64,000 nt of DNA from Liolophura sinensis (lineage: Eukaryota > Mollusca > Polyplacophora > Chitonida > Chitonidae). A program made the translations under genes and the position numbers. Positions 48,647-61,200 of the stretch are shown piece after piece. The notes below the pieces were generated by a model. The model saw only the letters and a program-made list of their open reading frames with translations, made no database searches and had not been told where the DNA came from. Where the stretch lies: contig NC_088305.1 of the NCBI RefSeq assembly GCF_032854445.1, positions 3,107,001 to 3,171,000 on the forward strand, in the 5' to 3' direction. Each line of letters opens with the position of its first letter. The stretch's first letter is position 1.

Positions 48647-51098
48647 GTATAAGAGTGTTGGAAGGAAGAGGAAGGCCACAACAGCCTGGCTATTTTAATA
48701 GGTGCCTGACTTGTTTTCTGGTACATAGCATGTGTCTACCGTGAATACATAAGGGTTGTCATGGGTTGTATGATTATACTGATGGACAGTTGTAGGATAT
48801 TCATGAATATTCTGATTACGCATGCCAGTCTGGATGATGGTGATGATGATGATGGTAGATGCATGGCAGTTTGCTGTCTGATATCACGGTATGATTACAG
48901 GATGATCCTGCTGTAGGGTTTCTAATCCAGACCAGACTCGCTGATAATACTTCTTAATGGATCGGAATTGTGAATTAATCTCTATATAATAATATGTTAT
49001 GATAATGATGGCGTTCTACAGGTTTACGCTGCAGCTGCTTGAGAAAATGTGCGATTAAACATGGATTGTTTTATTTCAGTTTTATGTGGTAAACAACCTA
49101 ATATTTTGACAACAACTTCAAGTTGCGCATTTTTTTTAGCATATCAGTGTTCCTTATTGGTCTGTGTAGGCCTTAGGTAGGTTTTTTGAGGTCCATTTGG
49201 AAGGTAGAATGACATTGGAAAATCTTAAATTCACTTTTTAGCTCAAAATGTTATATCATTTAATCAAGACGGCCATTGGCTTGCACATTTGGATTTACCT
49301 GATATTGGTGAGGTGTTGAAGAGTAAGATGTGATGCAGCGCGTGGATTTTACAGAGAGAGACATAATTTCCAGGATTTGTTTTGTAAAAGCTTGATTTAA
49401 TATCTTAACTGCTGATTGGCCCCCTGAGATGTGTGTGGTGTTGGTAGCACCTGTGTATTACGGTTTACTGGTACATATATGCATGTATAAGAATGAAATA
49501 AGCACCCAAAGAAAGGTGATGTGGGTTTGCGTAGGACAACTTATATGTCCTTGAGCTACTTGTATATACGTTATCATATAGAAAGTTTTGGGAGCAATTT
49601 TGTAAGATTTCATTTATACCTGCATGAAGTGGACGGAAGAACAGTACTGGTGGTGTTACATCTCCCCACCACAGTTACCCCGGTGCCTTGGTATTTCGTA
49701 CACGGGTAATTCTTTACAGATTGCTCATGGTTGCTTTATTCTTACTAAGGAGTCAAGGTACGCATACACACTTATGATTATCCATCTAGTACCGGAGCCT
49801 AATCACTCCCCTTGTGGCAGTTTTTGTTTAGTATCTTCTTTGGTAAATCAAAATTCAGTTCTCTCTGTTTAACTGTTCTGTGGTGTCAATGTGTCCCTCA
49901 GTTGTCTAAATCCATGACACATGAAAATATTATAATACATGTCTTTGATCTACAGACAAAAGCTAGCTGCTCACGGCTGGCTGCTTAGTGGTACTGCCTG
50001 TGATGCATTTCTAATTAACGTTGTCGACAAACACCTGAGCGGTATATGAATTATCATGCAAATGTATGCATCAGACACACGCCATTTCGTATAATGATGA
50101 ACTCAGTAAAGTAGAACATGATCGTTGCAAACAAAGAACAAGCCACTGGTCCCAGGAAAATTCCGACACATGCCTAGCATTACGATGGAGGTGGAGTTTT
50201 TTTGTTACCACTTGTTTTGAGTCTTTGTTTGCTAGCCTAGTTTGGCTGCGTACCCTAACATTTGTTACAATCCTTTGTTGAACTGCTGTGGGAAAGACTC
50301 AGAAGTTGAACAAAGTAGTTAAGACTTTTGCTCAGTGAATATACGTTTGTATATGTAGGTGTAATCATAAAGGTAAGTTGAACTGCTATTACATGTATCT
50401 TTAACTGCTTTCACACATCTAGTTGTGCAAATGAGTAGTTGAGAAAGTTAAGAAAATATCTTAAAACATTGGTTATTGGGTTTCTTTAATACTTTGCTGG
50501 TATGGCACTTATCTCTCGTAGTGTTTTTGCCTTCATTCTTTATCTGTACCGGTAGAGGTGTTAATTCTGTGTTTGGCTGTATTGTATTTAATGACAATAA
50601 TCCACCTATTAGCATTTTCAAACTGATCTTATACGTATATGTATGTGAATATGGTGATCAGCTGTTTAGATAATGAAGGGGTTTTATATTTCTTAGCTGT
50701 CTGTACGACAAGGGTTTATAACGTACGACATGACAAATGCTTAAGCTTCTGTAGAAACACTGATTGCTAGGTCATCGCAGGGATTGTGTTCTGTTTGTGT
50801 ACTTAATGCTTCGTTTTCAAACCAGTAATGGACACTGTACTTCACTTGAATGTAACTATGCTAGCTGTAAAACATGTGGAAAGATGTACTTTTGTGAGTG
50901 TATGTGACATTCTGTTTTATGTGCTGTGATAAGCTATTTTCGCTTCATTGAAGAGATACTTTTCTTAGAACTGCCTGTATACCTATACACTGTATGAGGG
51001 TAAAGAACACATTCATGTACATGTACTGACTCAAGCCTCAACAGCCCACCTCTGGACTGTACTCAGTATTAACCTGTGTGACCATGGATTACTTTCAG
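48647..51098. other. Intron sequence, no gene recognised
   Basis: No recognised coding sequence. A GATGATGG tract lies at about 48834-48856. Frames at 49521-49872 and 50066-50281 show no domain. Confidence 0.5.
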
Positions 51099-51146
51099 CG
51101 AGAAAAACAGTGGTTAAATACCATAGACAATGTCCAGTCTCCTCAG
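51099..51146 (+). CDS. Candidate 48-nt exon of the MRL gene
   Basis: Acceptor 'ccatggattactttcag' precedes 48 nt reading REKQWLNTIDNVQSPQ, followed by donor CAG|gtaggt. Entry and exit are both phase 0, so it fits directly behind exon B and could be included or skipped without breaking the frame, as alternatively spliced small exons often are. Another frame is also open over so short a length. The peptide does not match a part of lamellipodin that I can name. It would sit in the linker between the Ser/Thr-rich region and the RA domain. Confidence 0.42.
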
Positions 51147-51613
51147 GTAGGTCTTCAGTATTAGGCATGTAGGAATAGGGTAATGGAGCTTTTGCATATT
51201 CATACAGTTCATTAGCATCCGACCAATAACATTCTCATGGTGCCTGCCTGCATTGTCAGTTTACTGATGTCTGGTTCAGCTATACATATTCACTGCATCC
51301 TTCCATTCTCAAATTGTGTTTTATTGAGTCCGACAGAGTACAAATTGCACTTGTCTGAATACAGACGTGTATCTCTTTGAACAGACAATATGTAAATTAT
51401 GTATTTTCTTAAAAAGATAACCTACAGGAACTTACCCCATTTACAGGGTCGGAGTAGAACAATCCTTATGCTGTTTCACAGAAAACAAAGAACTGAAAAG
51501 CTGGATCAAGTGTTCGTGCAAGCACAAAATGCATAACTTAGCGGTATTCTGAGGAAAATTGGATGAAATGTATTAAGCCACATGTTGCTTAGTTTTCACC
51601 TTTGATTTGAATA

Positions 51614-51727
51614 TCTGTCAGCAACCTGCAAATGGTTGTGAGTTTAATCCCACCATAATGATGGCCACTGTCGTATAAGTGCAGTATTCTTGAGTACGGC
51701 ATAAAGCACCAGTCAAATAAATAAATA
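51614..51727 (+). mobile_element. 5'-truncated SINE with 10-bp target duplication
   Basis: It runs from 'gtcagcaacctgcaaatgg' to the AAATA tail, with an internal deletion of the cccgggctctgcc part. GATTTGAATA at 51604-51613 is repeated at 51728-51737. Confidence 0.9.
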
Positions 51728-51737
51728 GATTTGAATA

Positions 51738-52694
51738 ACGCTCATGGCGTTCAGAGGTCTTAATTGCTTATGGCTCTACTGAGAACTATAGCACAACCCT
51801 GAAATGGTTATCCTGATAGAGCAGTTTTGTACATGCATGTACATTATTTCTGTAACAAGAGATAAATTGTCTTTGTCTATCCATCACTTTGATACACAGT
51901 ACATCTGTCGGGAGCCAATATGAATTAATGTAATCTATATCCACATTCCAGTATGCTCATTGCATCCCTACCATTTGTCAGGCTTATAAAGATCGCATGA
52001 AGACATTTAGGGGCCATAGAAGGATTTGTCTTGGGGAATTTCACATTATAATTTGAGTTTATTCTGTCTTCAGCAAAGGGTTAACGGTTGCTTGGTACCA
52101 AAGCATTATTACAAAGCTGGTACTTAGGAGCTTAGTTTTAATGTTATTATAAACAGCAATCTACTGGTGATGATATCCACCATGACTGCAACTTCGCAGA
52201 AATGGTTGCAGTAGCTGTTGTCGATTTACAGATTTAATCCCTTGTATATGAGCAAAAAAAGGAAGCTCCCATAACTATCCATATATCATATGAAACATCC
52301 GGCAAAGAATGGGAATGATCTTGCTATATCTGGTGTTTGCTGCCCTCAATATTGCATGTACTTTATTTATATATTTAATGTATATATATATATATAATTC
52401 AAGGTTTGAAGTCCACCAATAATGGCATTCTTTGTTGTGTTAATCTTTAACAACATGTACATGTAAGTATATAAGAACATATTACAACATGTACATGTTA
52501 GTATACAAAGTTCCGCTTATGTATAGAACTTGCTGGGGGCCATCTTTTTTCTGCGTCAAACTACTGACAATGCCATAACTAAAGGTCATAACTCGCAACT
52601 GAGCTTAAGCAACATTATAAATCAAGAATGCACCTATCACATTCCTGTATTTGCCAACCATGGAATTTTAATTCAGACATGAGGCATATGTACT
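51738..52694. other. Intron sequence, no gene recognised
   Basis: Unique sequence with (TA)n at 52379-52396 and a small duplication of 'acaacatgtacatgtta' at about 52450-52500. Confidence 0.5.
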
Positions 52695-52912
52695 GGGCCT
52701 ACATTGCCTAGAGGTTAGTGTGCTATTGGATGCACAATGACCCAGGAGCTTCTAACTAATGCGGTCGCGATGAGTTCAAGTCCAGCTCATGCTGCCGTAC
52801 ATGGAAAGACCTTCCAGCAACCTGCGAATGGTCATGGTTTTCCTCTGACCACAATGCTGGTTGCCATTGTGTAAGTACAGTATTCTTAAGTACGATGTAC
52901 AACACCAATCAA
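52695..52912 (+). mobile_element. Diverged SINE, nearly full length
   Basis: Recognisable parts are 'gaggttagtgtgctattg', 'gagttcaagtccagctcatg', 'ccagcaacctgcgaatgg' and 'gtattcttaagtacgatg'. The usual repeat tail has eroded to aatcaataag. Confidence 0.82.
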
Positions 52913-53540
52913 TAAGACATAAACAAGCAAACCTGCACATGCATGTGTGAACTGCAAAAAAAAAAAACAGAGCCCTGTACAACACAACCTGGCAACTTAC
53001 CTTGAGCTGGAACCGAACGCGGCAGGTATGAGTTTGTAGTAAGCAGTGATTTGGACAAACATGAAATAATCAAAATCTATGTGACTAAGATGCCTAAGAT
53101 TCGAATAATTCAGAGTTTTATGTCCCCGTGCTTGTGTTTACTAATAGTGGCACATTTTGGATCATGTGTTTCTGCAGGAACTTCAGATTTTTCAATTCAT
53201 TTTATTTCTGCAGTTTGCTTTAAACATTATAGTAAAGATATATGCATGCTGTCAGTAATTTATACCTTCTTCATGTGTTTGTATCATACATTCACTGGTA
53301 TGTAAACATATAATCTATTGTATTTAAGTGAAATATACACAACAGTGTGGCTAAAGGGCAGATTGCAAATACATATTTACTATATGCCCTACCTGTATAT
53401 TGTTCAAAGTGTTTTGCTGTGTGCAATTTTAGACTCTCAGATTGCTTTTTCAGTGTACTACACACGGGTAAAATTTTGATTCTACACCATTTGGCATACA
53501 CGTGTAAGTTAATAGTGGTCCAAACATCAGCCACCTCATG
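52913..53540. other. Intron sequence, no gene recognised
   Basis: Unique AT-rich DNA. Frames at 53051-53305 (plus) and 53292-53573 (minus) show no domain. Confidence 0.5.
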
Positions 53541-53864
53541 AATGGAATACCTGAGACCAGGAGGCCAAATCATAGTGAACCAATACAGCTCGTGAACGGA
53601 ATACCTGAGACCAGGAGGCCAAATCTTAGTGAACCAATACAGCTCATAAACGGAATACCTGAAACCAGGAGGCCAAATCTTAATGAACCAGTACAGCTCA
53701 TAAACGGATTACCTGAAACCAGGAGACCAAATCATAGTGAACCAATACAGCTCATGAACGGAATACCTGAGACCAGGAGGCCAAATCATAGTGAACCAAT
53801 ACAGCTCATAAACGGAATACCTGAAACCACAAGACCAAATCATAGTGAACCAATACAGCTCTTA
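53541..53864 (+). repeat. Minisatellite, 54-bp unit, 6 copies
   Basis: Exactly 54-bp spacing, starts 53541, 53595, 53649, 53703, 53757 and 53811. One plus-strand frame stays open across the array (53538-53873), reading NGIPETRRPNHSEPIQLM with few changes. It stops nine bases after the array and has no other gene signals, so I treat it as repeat, not as a gene. Confidence 0.93.
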
Positions 53865-55753
53865 AAATGCTGACAGCTAACTTTTGTCTAAAATACTCAT
53901 ATATACATATATATATTGCACTGTTCACATACAGTTTTTCACAATGTGTTCCTGGTGGCTCTGTGGTAATTTATATGATTGATAGGTTAACACGCGGGTA
54001 CTATTTCCTTGTTTGCGTCCACAGCTGTGTTGGGTATTTTCATGATTTTTAAGTTTCTCCTTGCCGAACATACCTTAGACAGAAACTAATATATCATCTT
54101 CAGGAGTATTAAGTTTTCGGAATTGACAGGTGATAAATTGGTGTTTTTTCCGGACATGAACAGGAAGTTAGAGTTATAAAGGGCTCGATTTCATTGTTCA
54201 CATAGCCATCTGTTCTGGACAGACAGGAGTATGTATAGGGCTAATTGTGACTGTTCGATAAGTCACGCTTGACCTGGGGCCAAAGGTGAGATACTGTGTG
54301 CATGTATATGCACATATATGACTCTGGTAGAAAGGTGTTTTCTGCCACAGGTGTTGCCAATATTTGTTTGTGTTTCCAGACACAAATCTCTTGTGATGGC
54401 TTAGTTGTACCATAAGTAGTTTTGTGCATCAGTCCAGACTGCTGTTTGTACATTGTATTGGTTATGCATGCATCACGCAATTGAAATATTCTGAAGAACA
54501 GCGTAAGACACCAATCAGATAAATAATTTTGAGGAGAAAGAGCTAGGAGTAGTTATGCGCAAGGTTTTTAACCTACTATACCTATTTATCTGATATCTTG
54601 CAAAACTAGCTAGGTGTAGAATGTTAACCCTCTAAGGTATGATATTTTCAGAAGTTTTTTGGGTATATCCGGCACACCCCATGAGCCCAAAGCCTACATG
54701 TAGTTAGGGTTGTGGAGTATATATGAATGCAGATTTCCTGGTCATAATCCTTGTAAACCCTTTTGCCATTATCACATTTTTTTTCTCTCTGCAAACTCTG
54801 TACGCTAAGACCTTTCAGGCTTTTCTGTGCTGTATAACGACATTGATTCTTCATTTCCCTCGTCAATAATGGCTTTGTTTTACGCCTGGTAGCTGAGATT
54901 CTTACCCACTTCACTAGCATGTTCTGCTTACAAAGGGTATTGATCTCGAATATTCTGTGTTCTCGAATCCCTAAACCTTAGGGAATACGCTTAACCTAGT
55001 GGTTGACTTTTGGCTGTTGTATTTCGTTAGTGCTGGTCAGTGTATCTTAATCCACTGTATTTAGTGTCCGTGGAGAATCCAACTAGCTGAAGATTATGTT
55101 GATGTTTCTATGATAGGTGGCGGGATGAATTTGACACGTATTCCAGTTTTCTTCTGCCTAGTACCAGTATTGATCAACTTCTGCATATATTGAACAGCAC
55201 ACCAAGTGAAAGTAGTTGTTAAAAACTATTGCACTTATACTTACGTTACACCATGAAAGTGATGGTGCAGCTAGGCTCTTTAACAACAGGTGTCTTGATG
55301 TTTTAAGTCAGTGTGAGCTGTCTCTCTGTCTTTTCTCTTGGTGCATTGCAGAAGATAATGACATGTGTTTGTAATCGGTAAAAACACTTTGATCTAGAGG
55401 TCATTTTGGTAATGGGCTCGCTCTGTTGAAATCCTCTCCGATACACTCTCATGTGTACTGGTTAAAATTAAATGGTACTGCAAACTTTTTCAGAAGCTTT
55501 TCCTTTTTTTTCTTTTAAAAGATGATTTAGGGTAAACTGATTATTTCTATTCATCTTAAAATTGTTATTTAGGGACGCCATTTTAATGTTATACATATCT
55601 AGAATAGTTAGAAAAAGTGCTGTTTATTTGATGAAATAAATCCCGAATCAGTGTCAGTTTGTTTTAAGGTGATATTCTACCAATTGCCAAGACAACAATT
55701 AGTGTTCTTTGGTTCTTTTATGAAATTGTTGGTGACAAATCTGATGTGTCACT
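53865..55753. other. Intron sequence, no gene recognised
   Basis: Unique DNA with one SINE tail at 54486-54527. An acceptor-like tract at about 55345 (ctcttggtgcattgcag) precedes only 26 open nucleotides before gtaaaa. Confidence 0.5.
54486..54527 (+). mobile_element. SINE 3' tail fragment
   Basis: 'tattctgaagaacagcg' followed by 'taagacaccaatcagataaa' corresponds to the last 40 bp of the SINE. Confidence 0.6.
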
Positions 55754-57408
55754 CAAGTTACTTGAAGTCAGCTTCCCTCTTATACAGGTGTTTTGCCATT
55801 ATATAAGTTACTAAGTCAGATTGACTTGAAGTCAGCTTCCCTCTTATACAGGTGTTTTGCCATTATACAAGTTACTAAGTCAGATTGACTTGAAGTCAGC
55901 TTCCCTCTTATACAGGTGTTTTGCCATTATACAAGTTACTAAGTCAGATTGACTTGGTCAGCTTCCCTCTTATACAGGTGTTTTGCCATTATACAAGTTA
56001 CTAAGTCAGATTGACTTGAAGTCAGCTTCCCTCTTATACAGGTGTTTTGCCATTATACAAGTTACTAAGTCAGATTGACTTGAAGTCAGCTTCCCTCTTA
56101 TACAGGTGTTTTGCCATTATACAAGTTACTAAGTCAGATTGACTTGAAGTCAGCTTCCCTCTTATACAGGTGTTTTGCCATTATACAAGTTACTAAGTCA
56201 GATTGACTTGAAGTCAGCTTCCCTCTTATACAGGTGTTTTGCCATTATACAAGTTACTAAGTCAGATTGACTTGGTCAGCTTCCATTTTATACAGGTGTT
56301 TTGCCATTATACAAGTTACTAAGTCACTAAGTGACTTGAAGTCAGCTTCCCTCTTATACAGGTGTTTTGCCATTATACAAGTTACTAAGTCAGATTGACT
56401 TGGTCAGCTTCCATTTTATACAGGTGTTTTGCCATTATACAAGTTACTAAGTCACTAAGTGACTTGAAGTCAGCTTCCCTCTTATACAGGTGTTTTGCCA
56501 TTATACAAGTTACTAAGTCAGATTGACTTGAAGTCAGCTTCCCTCTTATACAGGTGTTTTGCCATTATACAAGTTACTAAGTCAGATTGACTTGAAGTCA
56601 GCTTCCCTCTTATACAGGTGTTTTGCCATTATACATGTTACTCAGTCAGATTGACTTGAAGTCAGCTTCCCTCTTATACAGGTGTTTTGCCATTATACAA
56701 GTTACTAAGTCAGATTGACTTGAAGTCAGCTTCCCTCTTATACAGGTGTTTTGCCATTATACAAGTTACTAAGTCAGATTGACTTGAAGTCAGCTTCCCT
56801 CTTATACAGGTGTTTTGCCATTATACAAGTTACTAAGTCAGATTGACTTGAAGTCAGCTTCCCTCTTATACAGGTGTTTTGCCATTATACAAGTTACTAA
56901 GTCAGATTGACTTGAAGTCAGCTTCCCTCTTATACAGGTGTTTTGCCATTATACAAGTTACTAAGTCAGATTGACTTGGTCAGCTTCCATTTTATACAGG
57001 TGTTTTGCCATTATACAAGTTACTAAGTCAGATTGACTTGAAGTCAGCTTCCCTCTTATACAGGTGTTTTGCCATTATACAAGTTACTAAGTCACTAAGT
57101 GACTTGAAGTCAGCTTCCCTCTTATACAGGTGTTTTGCCATTATACAAGTTACTAAGTCACTAAGTGACTTGAAGTCAGCTTCCCTCTTATACAGGTGTT
57201 TTGCCATTATACAAGTTACTAAGTCACTAAGTGACTTGAAGTCAGCTTCCCTCTTATACAGGTGTTTTGCCATTATACAAGTTACTAAGTCAGATTGACT
57301 TGAAGTCAGCTTCCCTCTTATACAGGTGTTTTGCCATTATACAAGTTACTAAGTCACTAAGTGACTTGAAGTCAGCTTCCCTCTTATACAGGTGTTTTGC
57401 CATTATAT
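55754..57408 (+). repeat. Minisatellite, 64-bp unit with 60- and 66-bp variants, about 26 copies
   Basis: The unit is 'ttgacttgaagtcagcttcc' followed by 'ctcttatacaggtgttttgc', 'cattatacaagttactaag' and tcaga. A 60-bp version lacks gaag ('gacttggtcagcttcc'). A 66-bp version carries the palindrome AAGTCACTAAGTGACTT and is concentrated at 57080-57390. Where 66-bp units follow each other both strands stay open (57005-57298 plus, 57028-57273 minus), an effect of unit length. This is the longest array in the window. Confidence 0.94.
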
Positions 57409-60400
57409 TACCTGTATTGATCTCGTTACTCTGCACACCAATTATAATTGGATCCTTGTTTCAGCGGGCAACATAATCCTATACTCAGACACTTCTGCTT
57501 TGAGGTCCAGCTGATGAATATATCTAGTGGTCAGATATTAGTACGATAATCGTACTCCTGTCCAATCTGTCAACTGTGATATGTTCATTTGACCCATGCG
57601 ATTATATCTTCACATTTAGTTCTATAGCTTACAAATTTTCCCATCAGAATGATAGTAGGCTGTTGCGAACTGTCAACCAAAATCTGAGTGTGTCCTACTG
57701 TAAATTGGTGAATGTCATATGCATATTCATTTCTTTAGTTTCTCTGACACTTTATTTGAGGATAACATTTTTTTTGTTGTTAATGATTTGTAATAGGCAA
57801 ATTTGTTAACATTGCGTGTACACTGTGATAGACAGTTTCAAAACTGGCCTTGGACATGGAAGTTGCAAATTCCTCGCTGTCACTGCTTGTGGTGCCTTGA
57901 TGACAATAAGCTGTAAAGGACAGTCAGGTTGCTATTCCATTGGCGCAACCTTAACATTTATTACATGTCACTAATTATCTTCCACTGAATGGAGCTTGCA
58001 TACTATGTATCTGTTTATCACAGATAGGAAAGTAACTTGTCCAAGAGCTGTAGTTTTCCCTTGCCCCTCCCATTTTCTCCACCCATAAGATTGATTGCCA
58101 TCATATAAGTGGGAAAAAATTTTGGGTTTGATGTTCATAAACAACAGTGACATATGTAAATTGTAGGGATACGAAGCAACGGAATGGGTGGACAGGGTCT
58201 AGACTAGATGACCTGTACATCAGTCCTGTGTGAACATCAGATGTAGGTCTGTGTGGATTGTGGTAGTTAGGGATTGAATTTCTCTGATGGGCCACACAGG
58301 ATGTGTTTGGCCTTGAATGATCGTTTTTCTCTGGAACAATTGCCTCATCTTGGACAATCCAACTGGTTTCTTGATGATGTGTCTGGCCTTGGAGAAGGGT
58401 TGTAAACAAATTTCAGGAAGCAATCTAACACATCAATTCCAAATGCCTGGAGCTTTTTTTTTAATGTTTAGCTGTGGAGAGCTGCATGATGGTTAGGGTT
58501 CAAATCCAAGCACTGCCATTCATTTTTGTCTTCTGTTTGTGTGTGTGTTTTATGCATAACACAGTAATTGTACAAAAAGAGAAATATTAATGGAAAGATA
58601 TTAAAGAAATTTAACTTTGGATGATTAAGTGTACAAATTATGCAAATGGCAACAGTATCTGGCATGAATTAATTTTTAGATTAATTGATTTCTGTCACCA
58701 CATATACCCAGTATAAATAAACTGTTAGAGGCAGTGTAGTCTATTTTACGTCAGTATATACTTATGTATTCAAGTTTTGCAGCATGTGTGTTTTTATTCA
58801 TACCACTATAGCTGGAGGCTAACAAAAAATGCTGCACACTGCACACTTTTTGGTGTGTTTATTTTTGGAATGTATGTGTACCTTTTGCCCATTGCCCATT
58901 TTGATTTTAGTGTGTATTTTCACCTTTCTAGTTCAGCAGTTAAATACATGCAGTCAAATATGCTTGCATATGTGAAGAAAGGTGTCAGTTTTTAGACAAA
59001 GGTTTAGGGAGCTTCCGCCATGAACATGTTATGGTGTTATTTCCACTTCTGACACAGTCACTATAATTTTCCTCAAGTCTCCACAAAAATCAAGAAGATC
59101 CAGTTTCCAGATAGTCGGGTGTGAAACCACTGATACGATATGGAAGTCAATCATTCGTCCAGTCTGAATCATAACCGTGACCAATTGGCTGATGAAATTG
59201 AAGGTTATCTGCGAGAAACTGAAACCTGTTCTTACATCTGACAGGGGCGCCTTCTGATATAGCAGTCAGCAATCATGGCCATGGTCTGATACTAAAAGTT
59301 ACTATCAAATGTCTTGATGAGTAGAATGCCAACGTCTCCCAGATTAGCAAGATGAATGAGGAGGGTCTCGAGTGTGGGTTGAAGGAGGGAGGTACATATA
59401 GCGGCATATAAACATCTTACTAAAGATTCTGCTACACACAGTGACACAGTTAAAAAACTCTATAGAAAGGTATATGTACTTGCAAAAGCAGAGTTTGATT
59501 TCAGACTAAAACTATATAAGTGTGGTGGTGCCCACACGCTGCGAGGAAAATCGTGAGCACAGGTTTACGTGCATATCTGTCTTGTCCGTAGGCGCTGTTA
59601 TTTCTGTCCAGTACATGTACAGTTAACTGTTTTCCACAGCTGTTTGCCATGCCGCTGCATTTAGTATCTCACCATGCCCCAAAATCGTGTTTCAACAGAC
59701 ACATGTACAGACAGAACATTAATTTGTGAAATGAAAGCATCTGTGAATGTGGGATGAGCTCTATTCTATGAAGCCTGGCTTTGTTGGATGTCACAGTGGT
59801 TACCAACTTATTGGTGGGTCAAATCTGATCGTGTGGATCTTGGTACTCGTGGACAGAATGTGTTCTTGATCAAATTTAAGATTATATTTTAGATTGTTCT
59901 CTTTTTTTTGTCCTAAGATAAACATTTGGCATATTGGCAGCCAAGATATACAGTCGTAGTGCCAGTCATCAGTTAGATTTTACAAACATATTTAGAACAT
60001 GTGCTTAGAATTCTGCAAATGTTGAGATGTTAGCGATAAATATCAAGGACTTACATTGTATATTACATGAATGGCAAGTTTAGAAATGCAAGATGGTATA
60101 TTTCCTGTTTTGTAGACATTCGATGGGCCCACTTTTGCCCCTCATGTATGAGTCATACCAGCCAATGGCGGGTTGCAATTGTAGAATTGTTCTGTCAGGA
60201 TTTGGACTCAGACAGAAGCCCTAATCTGACATGGCCATACACTTCCCTGCCGCAGTCATCTGTTGAGTCCCAATTGTCACCAGAAACCTTAGAAATATTG
60301 ATGTGTTAAGGGTGGCATAGCCTTCATTCATCATTGCCATAGCAACCACCCACGCCTGTAAATCGGTGGTATGGAGTGTAGGCCAGTAGGGTATTCGAGG

Positions 60401-60410
60401 GGTGATGCCT
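57409..60410. other. Intron sequence, no gene recognised
   Basis: About 3 kb of unique DNA. The part at 59040-60310 is slightly less AT-rich and has frames such as 60067-60309 without any recognisable domain. A diverged SINE piece is listed at 58052. Confidence 0.5.
58052..58125 (+). mobile_element. Very diverged SINE 3' fragment
   Basis: 'attgccatcatataagtg' preceded by a pyrimidine-rich 'ttttcccttgcccctccc' parallels the SINE body and 3' end. Weak but collinear. Confidence 0.4.
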
Positions 60411-60434
60411 GTCTGTGTGTGTGTGTGTGTGTGT
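60411..60434. repeat. (GT)n microsatellite
   Basis: About twelve dinucleotides, followed by a G-run at 60475-60509 with quadruplex potential. Confidence 0.9.
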
Positions 60435-60539
60435 ATATGAACATGGTGAGGGAGGGGATGGAGCTATAGCAATTGGTGGAGGGGGGGGGGGGGGGAGAGG
60501 GGGAGGGGCGATCATAGTATTAATCTGACTAGCATGACC

Positions 60540-60945
60540 AGTGCACGAACCGAAGGCAGCAGTTGCAGTTAAGGGATTATCTCCCCAAATGATAATTACC
60601 CATGGAGTAATCAACGCGTAATGGGCTCTTACCGCTGGCGCTTCATGAATTTAGATGGTTACATTCTTGGCAGAAACGAACAGTTGCGTTTCTATTATTA
60701 GCCAGCTGGTGCAGAAGTATGCAGGCGCAGCAGTTATGCTTCCAGCTGCTATCTCCGACTTCAGCTGCCACATTGTCAAACAAGAACCAGTTGTAATTGT
60801 TTTATCAGAAACAATCCGCTCTTTTGAAATTGCACCACTTGTTTTTTGTTCCCTTGCTAAAATTAGTTTCCTTGCGTTGCACACTGAGAATGGCATGCAA
60901 ACCTTGCACAAGACGCATTTCTTTGCATTCCTGAGCAGATGAATA
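60540..60945. promoter_or_regulatory. Candidate enhancer-like unique block
   Basis: A repeat-free block with balanced composition between a G-run and an AT-rich stretch. It contains three CAGCTG E-boxes within 65 bases (60701-60766), a homeodomain-type pair 'gataattacccatggag' plus taatcaac (60590-60614), and long frames open on both strands (60655-60942 plus, 60651-60911 minus). Such composition is common in conserved non-coding elements, but conservation cannot be judged from one sequence. Confidence 0.22.
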
Positions 60946-61200
60946 AAAAAACAATAAATAAATCAGAATTTAGTGTGCACAGTTTAATATGGATTCTGCC
61001 GAATTCTAAGAAGACAGACACTAATATACATTACATGTATAACAACAACAGATATAGGTTTTATGTAATGTTCACCTTATTTTAATGTTTAATTGGTTAA
61101 ACTGCGAGCTTTAGTTTCAGATTGTTGTATGACTTAATCATTTGACCAATTCAGTTGTATGAAAAGCAGAGTGCTTGACTGCATGTATTGAAAATTCGTA

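Noticed and set aside
55345-55380. Acceptor-like tract and short open piece KIMTCVCN before gtaaaa
   Set aside because: Only 26 nt, weak donor, ends in a phase that does not fit the neighbouring candidates.
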